Assembly: GCA_044223995.1 (NCBI GenBank)
Contig: JBGALE010000004.1
Span: 124,001 to 188,000, forward strand
From: JACMLD01 sp044223995
GTDB lineage: Bacteria > Bacteroidota > Bacteroidia > Chitinophagales > Chitinophagaceae
DNA length: 64,000 nt
Direction of reading: 5' to 3'
In this document: piece after piece, positions 15,695 through 25,637 of the stretch
Layout: each line of letters opens with the position of its first letter
How positions within the stretch are numbered: the first letter of the stretch is position 1
The notes under the pieces: generated by a model
Database searches by the model: none
What the model was told of the DNA's origin: nothing
What the model saw: the letters and a program-made list of their open reading frames with translations, nothing else
Program-made: the position numbers and the translations under genes

Positions 15695-17023
15695 TTACAT
15701 TTGGTCACCAACAACAACTACCAGTTTATAAAACTTTCCGTCCTCAGAAACTGATGTGCTGATACCATTTTTTTGCATATCTCCTCCCGGAACAAATGTA
15801 TATGTCTGACCATTAAACAAAGTCACATCCAGCCTGTAAAAACTATAATTTTCTGGCAGATCATACAAATATGTGTTTGTTGGCAGGCCACCTTTAATCA
15901 TTTTATCGTGTAATGTTAAGTAGCCTTTGGTTGGTTTACCATCCCGTATCACCTCCGGCTTCCTGTAGTGAACTGTTATTTCAGTTTTTGTAGTCCGGTC
16001 GCTATATTGATGCCAGCATGAAGTAGTCACCTTTGTGTCATTATCAGAAAATTTATAATTGCCATTTATGCATCCAGCCCAGATACCATCAGTTTTAGCT
16101 GCTATCTGATCCCTTAGTATCAAGCATCCATCTGGAACGCTAACGTCGACTGTTGCCCACGCAAATGCATTTCCTCCGCCATTTGGATTAATTATGCCGG
16201 TTCCTGTCACATCATATATCTTATCAGACCATTTGGTCTGATTACTATATACTTCTAAGTTATAAGAAGTTACTGTCAGCTTTGGCAGCAGAAGTATTTT
16301 ACTGGAGAATGCATACACCAGTTTTAACTTCTGTTTCTTTTTAATTGAAAAGCTTTTGACTGTAAATTCGACCCTGTTCATTTTCGTATCGGAAAATTTT
16401 TTTTGTAGCATTGCAGCAGGTATCTGGAAGGAGATTTGGTTACCCTTGTCTTGTATGTCCACATTTTCTTTATTTAAAGGCTTGCCATCAACATATACGG
16501 AGTCAATATTTTCTAACCTAAACCCATTGCCAAGAACCGATACGGTATAATATCCGTTTTTCTGATATCGTTGCCCGCTTCCCTGGATATCAAATACATA
16601 GATTTTGTCTTTTACAAAAGGTATACTATTGACCCAATTCTGAATGTTCATATTGAGAAAATCCTGAAGCGTCATTAATTTGCCGGAAACATTGTTGACA
16701 GCTTGTTCTGCAACTTTGTCAAATGCATTGATTGCGGCACTTGCCTGCTTCCCAATTTTGCTTATTTTTCTTTCTAAGTCAGAGGATAAACTGTTATATA
16801 GGTTGCTTAGCATCAAATTAAGCCTCGACAAGTTTTTTTCGAGTACATAATCTCCGTTTTTCATCGCCTGGTCAATCAGCGGCTGAAGATCTTTACGGAC
16901 CTGGTCTATAGCTTTATTTAACGCAGGGTCATCAGGCATCAATTTTGAGAAAGGACCTTGTGCTTTGAGATTCGAAGAAATAACGAATATAATTGCAAGT
17001 AGTAAGTTGATTTTAATTTTCAT
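15695..17023 (-). CDS. Large hypothetical exported protein with helical N-terminus and beta-rich C-terminus
   Basis: 442 aa, started at the ATG at 17023, which gives a proper signal peptide (MKIKINLLLAIIFVISS, ending LKAQ). Residues 25-130 are strongly helical and polar, possibly coiled coil. From about 135 the sequence turns beta-rich with IPT/TIG-like features (YTVSVLGNGFRLENIDSVYVDG) suggesting stacked immunoglobulin-like domains. Two cysteines in ILRDQ/WAGCING and TTSCWHQ contexts may pair. No enzyme motif and no T9SS sorting tail are visible. Location is probably periplasmic or surface. Confidence 0.65.
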   Translation of the reverse strand: MKIKINLLLAIIFVISSNLKAQGPFSKLMPDDPALNKAIDQVRKDLQPLIDQAMKNGDYVLEKNLSRLNLMLSNLYNSLSSDLERKISKIGKQASAAINAFDKVAEQAVNNVSGKLMTLQDFLNMNIQNWVNSIPFVKDKIYVFDIQGSGQRYQKNGYYTVSVLGNGFRLENIDSVYVDGKPLNKENVDIQDKGNQISFQIPAAMLQKKFSDTKMNRVEFTVKSFSIKKKQKLKLVYAFSSKILLLPKLTVTSYNLEVYSNQTKWSDKIYDVTGTGIINPNGGGNAFAWATVDVSVPDGCLILRDQIAAKTDGIWAGCINGNYKFSDNDTKVTTSCWHQYSDRTTKTEITVHYRKPEVIRDGKPTKGYLTLHDKMIKGGLPTNTYLYDLPENYSFYRLDVTLFNGQTYTFVPGGDMQKNGISTSVSEDGKFYKLVVVVGDQM

Positions 17024-17275
17024 TACTTGTCGTTTTTGAGTTAAAAACAATTTAAATTAAAACAGAAATTACATGTTGAAAAATTCTTTTTTCGGAAAGA
17101 ATATAATGATGTTGTATTTATATTTTATCGTGATAATTTCAATGCAGGAGCCTGTTTGGCCACCGGCAGGCGGGTAAATAGTAGCTTGCCTTATCGTATC
17201 AATTATATATGACTAGAATAGGAATATTGATACTCGGATATTTCAAAAAATGCTATGAACTATTCATTCCACTAT

Positions 17276-17346
17276 GTTTAGGGGTTGCAGGTAAACTAAG
17301 TTAAAAAACTCCTTAGAAATTTGGATCAGTAGAATTACGTAAAATT
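17276..17346. repeat. Second copy of the 70-bp repeat seen at 14656
   Basis: It shares about 80% of positions with 14656-14725, including an identical core tagaaatttggatcagtaga. It lies in the 388-bp gap between the genes at 15695 and 17412, which otherwise shows no feature. Confidence 0.6.
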
Positions 17347-17411
17347 GGATGAGTCGCCGAACAATAAGTGTATGTAAAGCAATAGTGTTTTTTATATTTG
17401 ATAAATTAACA

Positions 17412-17849
17412 TTATATAACACTCATCAACAGTTCCGTCTCCAGTTTCGATTCGTCCCTGTTCCAGTGACCATAGATTTCAATATAGGGTAGTGTGGTTG
17501 TCAACCCGCGTTTATTTAATTCAGCTGTCATGGCCTGGCCCGTTTGCCGGATCAGCTGGTAAGGCCCGATATGTTTGTAATAAGCATAACGCAGCAGGGT
17601 AATGTCTTTTTGTTCCAGGGTTGAACCTGCGGCAGGCGCTTCCTCCAGTTCGACACCTGCAAATACGCGATCACCCGGTTCATAGACCCAAATATTCAAT
17701 CCCTTATTTTTTATGTTATTGGATTTTACAGCCTGCCACATATTGCCCGACAATTTAAATGCCGTACCGGCGTAATCTTTGTTGATGGCAATACCGGAAA
17801 AGCCATGAATGTGTATGTGATAAGGTGTATTGATGATTTCTATATTCAT
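17412..17849 (-). CDS. GyrI-like small-molecule-binding domain protein
   Basis: 145 aa, a stand-alone GyrI-like (AraC effector-binding) domain. The family pattern is clear at the end: YKHIGPYQLIRQTGQAM, then a helix, then PYIEIYGHWNRDESKLETELLM, in which the tyrosine, tryptophan and glutamate line the ligand pocket. Free-standing members bind or hydrolyse hydrophobic compounds. No regulator domain is attached. It is a single gene with no obvious operon partner. Confidence 0.8.
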   Translation of the reverse strand: MNIEIINTPYHIHIHGFSGIAINKDYAGTAFKLSGNMWQAVKSNNIKNKGLNIWVYEPGDRVFAGVELEEAPAAGSTLEQKDITLLRYAYYKHIGPYQLIRQTGQAMTAELNKRGLTTTLPYIEIYGHWNRDESKLETELLMSVI

Positions 17850-17935
17850 GGTTCTGATGGGTTAAATTGCTAAATATGGCGTGTCAGGCTTTTAATGGCA
17901 AATTGAAAGACTATGGGTTGGCTGTTGATTTATTA

Positions 17936-18709
17936 CTATTTTATTTTGCATTTACTACAGTATAGAAATATCATGTCATCCACCGTGTCGTCTCCCAGTT
18001 GCTTCGCCTTAATAAAATCCTTACAAGGGTCTTTCAGGCAATCAATGGCTTTACCAATTCTTTCTGCCGTTGGAATTTTATTAATTTTCTGTGTCCCACG
18101 GTTTGCATAGGCTTCCATATAATCGGGCTTAAATTTAATGGCAAGATCGAAATCGCTAATAGACCCGTCTATATCAAACAAATTACTCTTTGCAGCACCC
18201 CGTAAAAAATACACTTCTGCCTCAGTTGGTTTGAGCTTTAAAAATTGATCGAACTGAGTGATTGCTTCTTTGTAAAATCCATCGTCCATTTTTATTCTCC
18301 CTATATAGTAATACGAAGCAACAGCAGCGTTGCTTACTGGATCTTTTACTATAACGATATTAAAATCTGCCAAAGCTTTGTCAACGCTATCCAGCCGTAA
18401 ATATGTTTTGCCCCTGTCTATATAAGTGTCCAGATCCAGCGAATCTAATTCTATCGATTTGTCAAAACAATTGATAGCTTCTTTATATTTATTTTGACCA
18501 TTTAGTGCCAGTCCTTTGTATATATAAGACATTTTAAGTCCAGGCATATTTTGCCCAAGTTCAATAGCCCGGGAAAATTTTATTTCTGCATCTTGGAATT
18601 TTTCCATTCTTAATAGCAGTACGCCATCACTGTATGCTTTTTGGGCGTCACTCTGCCCTTTTGCAAGACTCCAGTTACAAATAAATAGTAAGATGATGCA
18701 ACATTTCAT
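17936..18709 (-). CDS. Exported TPR protein
   Basis: 257 aa with a short signal peptide (MKCCIILLFICNWSLAKG). The mature part is a run of about five to six TPR units, each with the A-x-x-x-F/Y-x-x-A-I/L pattern (KFQDAEIKFSRAIEL, KYKEAINCFDKSIEL, KALADFNIVIVKDP, FYKEAITQFDQFLKL, SISDFDLAIKFKP). TPR arrays bind proteins, so this is probably a periplasmic scaffold or complex partner. The C-terminus has several cysteines. The partner is unknown. Confidence 0.8.
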   Translation of the reverse strand: MKCCIILLFICNWSLAKGQSDAQKAYSDGVLLLRMEKFQDAEIKFSRAIELGQNMPGLKMSYIYKGLALNGQNKYKEAINCFDKSIELDSLDLDTYIDRGKTYLRLDSVDKALADFNIVIVKDPVSNAAVASYYYIGRIKMDDGFYKEAITQFDQFLKLKPTEAEVYFLRGAAKSNLFDIDGSISDFDLAIKFKPDYMEAYANRGTQKINKIPTAERIGKAIDCLKDPCKDFIKAKQLGDDTVDDMIFLYCSKCKIK

Positions 18710-18894
18710 GTTTTGGTTTTATATAGATGCGAATCTAATAAAAAAGCCTTTGCGGTCTTGGCTTCGTTGCGGGAAATTGTTTTGTATTCGTATACCTGGA
18801 TGATTTCATTTCTAAACAATGGGACTGCCTCGTCCCGGACCAGCCGGGACGCGCAGTGACGTACAAAATCGTGGGCTATCTGTCTGCAATTCAA

Positions 18895-19128
18895 AAGAGA
18901 TGCCTGCTTGCGCAGGCATGACGTAATGGAATAATGATTTGCTTCGAAACCTTTTCGGGGCCGCTCAGGGAAACCATCTTCATTCCCGCGTCCCGACTTT
19001 AGTCGGGGGGAATCTCAGTAGCATCAAAAAGAAATGCCTGCCCATTCCAAGCTTCGCTTGTCAGGGCAAGCTTTGCGAACTTCATTGGCAGGCATGATGT
19101 AATGGAATAATGATTTGCCTTTTGAATT
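18895..19128. repeat. Cluster of palindromic interspersed repeats
   Basis: Three hairpin elements lie here: ATGCCTGC/GCAGGCAT at 18900-18919, a cccgacttt-agtcggg hairpin at about 18991-19005, and a longer branched hairpin closed by ATGCCTGCC/GGCAGGCAT at 19035-19096. The first and third are both followed by the same tail (taatggaataatgatttgc). Related cccgac/gtcggg elements occur at 40.7, 40.85, 45.25 and 45.4 kb. Confidence 0.7.
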
Positions 19129-19129
19129 T

Positions 19130-19561
19130 TTATTTTTGCTCCGCAAACTTATCCGCCGCCAAACGAATCTTCTTGTCCTTCTCATCATTCAGTTCAAGTA
19201 AGAATGTTACTTTACCATCCTTTCCTTCAATGGTAATGGTGGTGGATTTGGTGTCGCCCCGCTGATCCTTGATATCTGCTTTCAGCACCGTCTTGCCATC
19301 AGCAAACGGCGTCTTCCACTGGCAGCTTACCGGTGTCACGGTTCCGGTCATGCGCTTTTCATCTGCATTGTCGATCTCGATCGTTATCGTGGTTTTGTCA
19401 ATGGTGATAACGACTGCCTCGTCCACCGAGCGCTGTAATTCCATTTTTTCATTGAGATATTCCGTTTTGCTGGAACTGAGGCTGAATTTCTTGTCGCACT
19501 GGGCATAGGTCATGGCTCCAAAGGCAATTAAGCTGGCAACTGTTAAGAGGATCCTTTTCAT
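19130..19561 (-). CDS. Hypothetical exported protein
   Basis: 143 aa with a signal peptide of about 20 residues (MKRILLTVASLIAFGAMTYA). The mature protein is small, charged and beta-rich, with repeated Thr-Ile strands (ITIDKTTITIEID, KSTTITIEGKDGKVTFLLEL), which suggests a compact beta sandwich or lipocalin-like barrel in the periplasm. Two cysteines (near residues 22 and 80) may be linked. No family was recognised. Confidence 0.65.
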   Translation of the reverse strand: MKRILLTVASLIAFGAMTYAQCDKKFSLSSSKTEYLNEKMELQRSVDEAVVITIDKTTITIEIDNADEKRMTGTVTPVSCQWKTPFADGKTVLKADIKDQRGDTKSTTITIEGKDGKVTFLLELNDEKDKKIRLAADKFAEQK

Positions 19562-19791
19562 AATTATACAAGTTTAATGGTTATACATGCAATCTAAATT
19601 AAGGTCAACTACTTTGCATAGGTTAATGCCGCCAATGCTGTAATATTTTTTCAGGTGGCGGCATGCGGGGTACGAATGGCAACCCGGCCGTTATTCGTTT
19701 GACCAGTTATCTGACGGTTCTGTTACAGTTTTGTTGCAAAAAAAATCCACCCCGTTTATACGGGATGGATCCTTGTAACATGAACCGTTAC

Positions 19792-20772
19792 TTATTTCGC
19801 TTTTGTGATAACAATATTCCTGAATTCAATCGGGCCATGATCGCCCTGTATCAGCAATGGCCCCGGTTCGCCTTCATGACTGTTGATGGCGCCGCCGGTA
19901 ATACCCGGAATCTCCTGGTTGCTGATAACTGTTTTGCCATTGCAAACAACGGTTACCATTCTTCCCACCAGTGTGATGTCGTACGACTGCCATTCGCCCG
20001 CATCTTTCGCGGCATTTTCACTGGGCATGATGAATCCATAAATTGCACTCAGCTGATCAATGGCAGGGTCCATGCCCTTGCTGTCGGTAATCTGTACTTC
20101 ATAGCGACCGCGCAGGTACACACCGCTATTGCTTCCTTTGGGATAACGAAACTCAATATGCAGTTTGAAATCCTTAAATGATTCATCGGTAACGATATTG
20201 GCGCCCGACTTGGGACTTTTCAGTACACCTGCTTCTACTATCCACTGGTTTTGCCCCAGTGCATGCCATCCCTTCATATGGACACCATTGAATAATTTCA
20301 CCGCCTTGCCCCATACCGGTGCGGGGCCGCCTTTCAGCAGGGGTGCACGCACACCCGTCCAGTTGTATATTTTTCCATCAGAAGCAGTCATTGTTCCCAC
20401 CAGGCTATCTCCCTGGAAGGTCGCTTCAAAACTCAGATCATTATTGCCCTGGTCCCATTGTGGCGGAATGGTAAAACTCATTTTATTATTGGCAAAATTG
20501 ATTTTTGATACAGGCCTTGCACTGCCCACCACACCGGTAAACTGTCCCACCAGTGTATGAAAACCGGAATGCCTCACTTCCAGCCAGGAAGGCATGGGCC
20601 TGCCGCCAATATCTACGGTAATGTCCCAGCGCCCCTCAATGGTGGGGTCTGCCCAATAAACAGGGGCATGGTTATTGGCAGTAGCCAAACTATTTAAGAA
20701 GAGGAGGAGCATCATTGCCGGTATGGCGAACTGGCATGCATGTATGCAGCGTTGTACGACTGATTTTATCAT
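19792..20772 (-). CDS. 3-keto-disaccharide hydrolase (DUF1080) domain protein
   Basis: 326 aa. A signal peptide or anchor is likely within residues 15-33. Residues 40-140 form a beta-rich module (EGRWDITVDIGGRPMPSWLE). The DUF1080 domain follows: KLFNGVHMKGWHALG, then WIVEAGVLKSP, then FKDFKLHIEFRYPKGSNSGV and YEVQITDSKG, the family's jelly-roll landmarks. DUF1080 proteins hydrolyse 3-keto-glycosides and are abundant in Bacteroidota. It stands alone, so the substrate is unclear. Confidence 0.85.
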   Translation of the reverse strand: MIKSVVQRCIHACQFAIPAMMLLLFLNSLATANNHAPVYWADPTIEGRWDITVDIGGRPMPSWLEVRHSGFHTLVGQFTGVVGSARPVSKINFANNKMSFTIPPQWDQGNNDLSFEATFQGDSLVGTMTASDGKIYNWTGVRAPLLKGGPAPVWGKAVKLFNGVHMKGWHALGQNQWIVEAGVLKSPKSGANIVTDESFKDFKLHIEFRYPKGSNSGVYLRGRYEVQITDSKGMDPAIDQLSAIYGFIMPSENAAKDAGEWQSYDITLVGRMVTVVCNGKTVISNQEIPGITGGAINSHEGEPGPLLIQGDHGPIEFRNIVITKAK

Positions 20773-20902
20773 ATAATCTGTTTTATAAGAAGGAATTCAA
20801 TTTAAGTATAAAATGAATGGCGGGCGGAAAATATTTTATTCACGGCCGGCTGTAACTATTCGGTATGCCCGAACGTATATTTATTTTTCAACCCTCAGCA
20901 AT

Positions 20903-22090
20903 ATGATACCAACTGCCCCGGAGCGCCAGCATTACATTGATTGGGTACGTGTAATTGCCTTCTTTATCCTGATATTTTTTCACTGCGCCATGCCCTTTGT
21001 CATTTTTGGATGGGAAATAAAAAATGCGGAACATTCCATTGGCCTTTCGCGCTTTATCTGGTGGCTGCACCAGTGGCGGCTGCCGCTCTTGTTTTTTATA
21101 TCAGGTGCTGGCATTGGTTTTTCACTAAAGCGGCGTTCGGTACTGTCCTTTGCAGGTGATCGTTTTGTGCGCCTGTTCATACCCGTTGCATTTGCGATGT
21201 TGTTTACCATTCCCCTGCAGGTATATTATGAATGGCTGCAGGAAGGAAAGATCCACCAGTCCTATGCATCGTTTTATCCCAGCGTCTGGAAATTCGTTCC
21301 CTATCCTGATGGATCACTGACCTGGAGCCACATGTGGTACGTGGTCTATCTCTTTGTATTCTGTATATTATTGTTACCCTTATTCGCATTGTGTAAAATA
21401 AAAGCGGTTGACAGGCTTAAGCAACAAGTAAGCGCAGTATTATCTAATCCCGTTGGACTGGTATTGCTCGCACTGCCTTTGGTATATTATTATTTCTCTC
21501 TTTTTACCAAATACCCGGAACAACTGAGCCTGGTGGATGATTGGTTTGTATTTGTGTTTTCACTGACACTGGTACTGTATGGTTACCTGCTGGCAGAAAA
21601 CAAGCGATTTTGGGAATGCTGCGACCGGTACCGCTGGTATTTCCTTGGCACGGCTGCCGCATGCACGATGGCACTCTTTTATCAATATTGGTGGAATATG
21701 GAAATACCAAAACAGCAGGGTATGCGCCTGTATGTATATGGCATACTCAATTCATTGCATGTATGGTTGCTGATACTCGCAGCACTGGGCTTTGCCAAAA
21801 GGTATTTGAATTTCTCCAACCGGTTTTTACGGTATACGACCAATGCGGTGTATCCATTTTATATCCTGCACCAGACTGTCATCGTCGCATTTGGGTACTA
21901 CGTAGTACAATGGCCGCTACCGGTATTTGTGAAGTTGATTATTCTCTCCATATTGTGTTTCCTCACTGTATGGGTATTGTACCATTGGCTGATACGCCCG
22001 TTTATGCTCACGCGTATTTTATTTGGATTAAAACCAAAAGAGGACAAACAAAAAAAGTCATCGCTTTCGGAAGTCAATATACCAGCATAG
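20903..22090 (+). CDS. Acyltransferase-3 family membrane protein
   Basis: 395 aa from the ATG at 20903, chosen because the conserved start R-Q-H-Y-I-D-W-V-R-V-I-A-F follows directly; an upstream ATG at 20813 would add 30 residues not typical of the family. About ten hydrophobic segments are visible. Acyltransferase-3 landmarks are FFHCAMPF (His in helix 1), FFISGAGIGFSLKRRS (arginine cluster after helix 2), HMWYVVYLF and FYILHQTVIV near the end. Members acylate envelope sugars or glucans at the inner membrane; the substrate is unknown. It converges on the COG0523 gene. Confidence 0.85.
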   Translation: MIPTAPERQHYIDWVRVIAFFILIFFHCAMPFVIFGWEIKNAEHSIGLSRFIWWLHQWRLPLLFFISGAGIGFSLKRRSVLSFAGDRFVRLFIPVAFAMLFTIPLQVYYEWLQEGKIHQSYASFYPSVWKFVPYPDGSLTWSHMWYVVYLFVFCILLLPLFALCKIKAVDRLKQQVSAVLSNPVGLVLLALPLVYYYFSLFTKYPEQLSLVDDWFVFVFSLTLVLYGYLLAENKRFWECCDRYRWYFLGTAAACTMALFYQYWWNMEIPKQQGMRLYVYGILNSLHVWLLILAALGFAKRYLNFSNRFLRYTTNAVYPFYILHQTVIVAFGYYVVQWPLPVFVKLIILSILCFLTVWVLYHWLIRPFMLTRILFGLKPKEDKQKKSSLSEVNIPA

Positions 22091-22101
22091 CACAAACGCT
22101 T

Positions 22102-23178
22102 TTATGCAATGCGGTGCGTAGGTGTGGGGTACCCCGGCTTGAAGGAAGCCAGTTGTTCGGTTTTAATGGTACAGTTGTAAGCGGTGGCCACTTTTCGCGT
22201 AGCGGTATCCACCAGTTGTTTTAATTGTGCCGGTTCAGTTTGTACCCTGGCGTTGATGAGCATCCTGCAATAATGCGAAGAGGGGATATCAAATACCGGC
22301 TCCTTGTGGTTATCCATCGTGGTATAGCTGATTTTTTCCTGCCACTGGTTGGATTCCACAATAAATTTCAGGTGACCGGTAACGAGTTGTTCATTTTTGA
22401 CAGCTTGCTGTATGGCCCTCGCTATTTCTACAGCGATGTCGGCAGCATTGGGTTTTTGAGAAGTAATTTGAATGCTTTTATCCAGCCATGCCAGTTGTGC
22501 CTCACCGTCGGCATACAAATCGTAGTCAACATCCAGTGAAGCAAGTTTAGCTGTTCTTTTAAACTGCATCACCTGCTCCAGCCAGTTGCTGATGTCATTG
22601 TCGTTGTGCGCATCCAGGTGGAGGATTTGTTTGTTCGGGTATTCAGATAGTATGTTGGCATCAATAACAGCAGCTTGTTCCAGCGTAACAAGATCAATTT
22701 TATTCAGCACGAGTATATCGGCTTCTTCCAGTTGTTTTTTAAAAATATAGCGGACATTGTCGGCAATGAAACTTGCCCGGCCTTCCATCACAGCGAGCAG
22801 CAGTGCCGCATCCGCCAGCACTACGATGGTTACTTCCAGTTCCTGCCTGTATTGCTGAAAAGGTTTGGCAATGGTAGCAATCATATCTGTGCAGGAACCG
22901 ACCGATTCTGCAAAGATGATATCGGGCTGGTATCCGGTAATGAGCGATTGTATATGATCATCAAGTTGTGTATAGTTGCAGCAAAAACAACCATTCGCAA
23001 CTTCCTTCACCGGCACCTGTTGATGGGCAATATAGGCACTGTCTACCTGTTGCCGGCCCTGGTCGTTCGTAATTACGGCAGCTTTTTTTCCTTGCCGTTT
23101 CAATTGCAGGCAAGCCTGTGTGATGGCAGTTGTTTTGCCACTGCCAAGAAATCCACCCATCAGTACCAGCCTCGTCAT
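22102..23178 (-). CDS. COG0523-family GTPase (CobW-like metallochaperone)
   Basis: 358 aa. Motifs in order: Walker A GGFLGSGKTT (8-17), the metal-site motif CFCC (64-67), the switch region FAESVGSC (89-96), and NKID (159-162). A C-terminal CobW_C-like region follows. C-x-C-C is the zinc/metal site of COG0523 proteins, which use GTP to load metal into client proteins. The start codon overlaps the stop of the upstream gene by one base (TAATG), so the two are translationally coupled, which is an unusual partner for this family. Confidence 0.88.
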   Translation of the reverse strand: MTRLVLMGGFLGSGKTTAITQACLQLKRQGKKAAVITNDQGRQQVDSAYIAHQQVPVKEVANGCFCCNYTQLDDHIQSLITGYQPDIIFAESVGSCTDMIATIAKPFQQYRQELEVTIVVLADAALLLAVMEGRASFIADNVRYIFKKQLEEADILVLNKIDLVTLEQAAVIDANILSEYPNKQILHLDAHNDNDISNWLEQVMQFKRTAKLASLDVDYDLYADGEAQLAWLDKSIQITSQKPNAADIAVEIARAIQQAVKNEQLVTGHLKFIVESNQWQEKISYTTMDNHKEPVFDIPSSHYCRMLINARVQTEPAQLKQLVDTATRKVATAYNCTIKTEQLASFKPGYPTPTHRIA

Positions 23179-25523
23179 TATTTCCTGCTTTGAAAACTAA
23201 AAGTCTTGTGGATGATATCGCCGCGTATGGTAATACCGGTAATGGTAACACGATAAGTAGCCGGTACATCGCTGGTATAGAAACTTACCGTAGCGCGGTT
23301 GTTGACATCGCTCAGTATGCCGCCATTCCAGTAAATGGTAGATCGGTCATCCATGGCCGTTATATTCTTAACATTTTTCGGTGAATAATCCGGTACGGGA
23401 AACAAGGTTGTTTTCGCAATGCCCGTGGCATAATACATTTTACCCGTACTGCCCTCGCTGTTCACGTCTTTCAGGTGGCTGATGGTATTGATCAGTATTA
23501 CACCATTGCCGCCCTGCAATCCATAATTGGCGGCTTCCGGCCCGTGCAATACTTCAATAAAATCTATTTCCTTTGGGTTGAGGGTACTCAGGTATCCGAG
23601 CACCGGGCTGGGTTCATTCGGTTCGTTGATGCTGAGTATTGCCTTCACCCCATCAATAAGGATAATGGGTTCAGTTGCCATACCTTGCCCCGTAATGGAG
23701 TTGGGGCCATTGCTGGCAAGAAAGCCATTGATGATTTGAAATCCGGGTACAGAGAGCACCGAATATTTAACACTGTTTCTCCGTATGATTTGTTCGGATG
23801 TAATGATAAAGGAATTGGTGCTGACGCGCTTGGATTCGTCGTAGGTAACTTTTTGTTTTCCCTTTACCGTCACCGGCGCCATTGTCTTGCTGTCATCTTC
23901 CGGCAGCTTATAGGCATTGTAATATTTTTTGGCTATGGACGACTGCAGGTGAATATATTGCTTCAGTGCAACAGGTGTACTTACCTGCGGAATCTTAATC
24001 GGGTCCAGTACTATCTTTTTATTTTTTGCAGCATTCTTGGTTTCCTTCACCTGCAGGGAAAATAATGTACTGTCAGGATAGGCTTCGGTGGCAAAGGAAA
24101 AACGTCCCCTGCTGTTGGCTGTATCTGTATAAAAGACAGCAGAACCGGAATTGGATAGCAGCACCACCACAGACCCCGGTGCCGGTTCATTTTTTTCCGT
24201 GTATACGGTTCCCCTGATATAAAACATACTGTCGGACGGATTGGGCGTTGAAGCCGTCACATTTTTACTGATGGACTGGTACGTGTAGTTCCTGGTCATC
24301 ATCAGTAAATCGGTTTCCTCATCGTTCATTGTATTGCCTGCCAGGAATTGGTTGTCGATCATGAATGAATTCACCGGTTTGCTGCTGATGGAATTGTCCA
24401 GTGATGCATTGGCCAGCGAATCCACCACTGCAACAGTCAGCAGGGATTGAACGGGGTGCATGTCCTTATCGGTAACAGATATATTAATGGTTACCTTGTC
24501 TCTTTTGCCATACTGGGTTTTATCAGTAGAAGCCGTAACGCGGATATCATTATCATGCACGTACACGCTTCTTTCACTCAGGAGGTTAAAAGATTTATCA
24601 AACAAATAAAAGGTGACGATGCCATCGGGCAGTTTGCGTTTGTCTACCATTACTTCGCAGAGGCCTTTGCCCATGCCGGCAAAGACCAAACTGTCCTTCG
24701 CCATGCCGATGATATAAGTATCCGGGCTTTTTTTGATGATGGAATCTTCGAGCAGTATCCGAAGCTTTAATATCGCCGCCAGGTTGGAAACAGCAATCTG
24801 TCCTGCATTCAAATTGAAAGGAGGCAGGTCAAATGAACTTTCTTTTCCATTGTAATTGACAATCGCCCGGTATTTCCGAAACCGGGAAGGCTCAAATTCA
24901 AACTTGGCCATGCCGAGTGTATTGGTGGTAAAGTTGGCAATTACCGTATTCTGATCATCTTTTACCGTGCCGCCGGTACTAACAGGAATGCCATTCTTAT
25001 CTGTGGTCCGAATGGCCACCGTGGTATTGATGCCTGTCATCATGGTACCACCTTCGGGGTAAATGCCTGCATTGATGGTATTGTCCTGGCTGCTGTTTGG
25101 TTCTTTGTGTGTTGCGAAACGGTTGTTTTCCTGCAGTGAAGCGACATAGATTGATTTTACAAACATGCTGTTGGGATCCGTCTCTGCCATCTGCCGCGAA
25201 TAAGCGCGCAACCAGTAGTACCCTTCGGGAATAAAAGCAGGCAATACAATTCTGCCGCTCAGCTGCTGGTTACCGGCATCCAATATCACCAGCTTGATTA
25301 AACTATCCTTTTCATTTACAAGATCCACAAAAAGATAAGGTACTTTATTGGTGACACGTTGCGATACAGAATTGAGTATCGTTGCCCTGAACCAAATGGT
25401 TTCCCCACCGGTAAAAACAGATTTATCCGTTACCAGGTAAGTAATTTGTTTTTCCTGTTTGCGCAAAGCGGACAGGGGAAAGGCAATGACAAAAAGAATG
25501 GTGGAAAAGGAAGAAGGTCTCAT
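23178..25523 (-). CDS. MG-domain protein with TonB-receptor plug-like domain
   Basis: 781 aa from the ATG at 25523, which gives a signal peptide (MRPSSFSTILFVIAFPLSA). The N-terminal third resembles macroglobulin (MG2) domains: YLVTDKSVFTGGETIWFRA and GYYWLRAYSRQM. Later IYPEGGTMMTGINTTVAI resembles another MG domain. Near 455-540 lies a carboxypeptidase-regulatory-like module (FYIRGTVYTEKNEPAPGS). Near 600-700 lies a TonB plug-like domain (EPIILIDGVKAIL, IDFIEVLHGPEAANYGLQGGNGVILI). There is no barrel. The same layout occurs in other Bacteroidota proteins of unknown role. It is coupled to the COG0523 GTPase. Confidence 0.75.
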   Translation of the reverse strand: MRPSSFSTILFVIAFPLSALRKQEKQITYLVTDKSVFTGGETIWFRATILNSVSQRVTNKVPYLFVDLVNEKDSLIKLVILDAGNQQLSGRIVLPAFIPEGYYWLRAYSRQMAETDPNSMFVKSIYVASLQENNRFATHKEPNSSQDNTINAGIYPEGGTMMTGINTTVAIRTTDKNGIPVSTGGTVKDDQNTVIANFTTNTLGMAKFEFEPSRFRKYRAIVNYNGKESSFDLPPFNLNAGQIAVSNLAAILKLRILLEDSIIKKSPDTYIIGMAKDSLVFAGMGKGLCEVMVDKRKLPDGIVTFYLFDKSFNLLSERSVYVHDNDIRVTASTDKTQYGKRDKVTINISVTDKDMHPVQSLLTVAVVDSLANASLDNSISSKPVNSFMIDNQFLAGNTMNDEETDLLMMTRNYTYQSISKNVTASTPNPSDSMFYIRGTVYTEKNEPAPGSVVVLLSNSGSAVFYTDTANSRGRFSFATEAYPDSTLFSLQVKETKNAAKNKKIVLDPIKIPQVSTPVALKQYIHLQSSIAKKYYNAYKLPEDDSKTMAPVTVKGKQKVTYDESKRVSTNSFIITSEQIIRRNSVKYSVLSVPGFQIINGFLASNGPNSITGQGMATEPIILIDGVKAILSINEPNEPSPVLGYLSTLNPKEIDFIEVLHGPEAANYGLQGGNGVILINTISHLKDVNSEGSTGKMYYATGIAKTTLFPVPDYSPKNVKNITAMDDRSTIYWNGGILSDVNNRATVSFYTSDVPATYRVTITGITIRGDIIHKTFSFQSRK

Positions 25524-25637
25524 GGCAACAATCGTTTGAGTTCCTTTAAAGTTACGATTGTTTCCCACTTTAACCGTCAAATGCTAAATGAACGGCAATA
25601 AAGGCTATTCGAGTACCAGTACGCAATTGAATACCGG

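Noticed and set aside
18706..18894. 62-aa minus-strand frame before the TPR gene
   Set aside because: It is made of interspersed repeat sequence and has no protein-like features.
19663..20181. 172-aa plus-strand frame
   Set aside because: It is the complement of the DUF1080 gene, which has clear family motifs.
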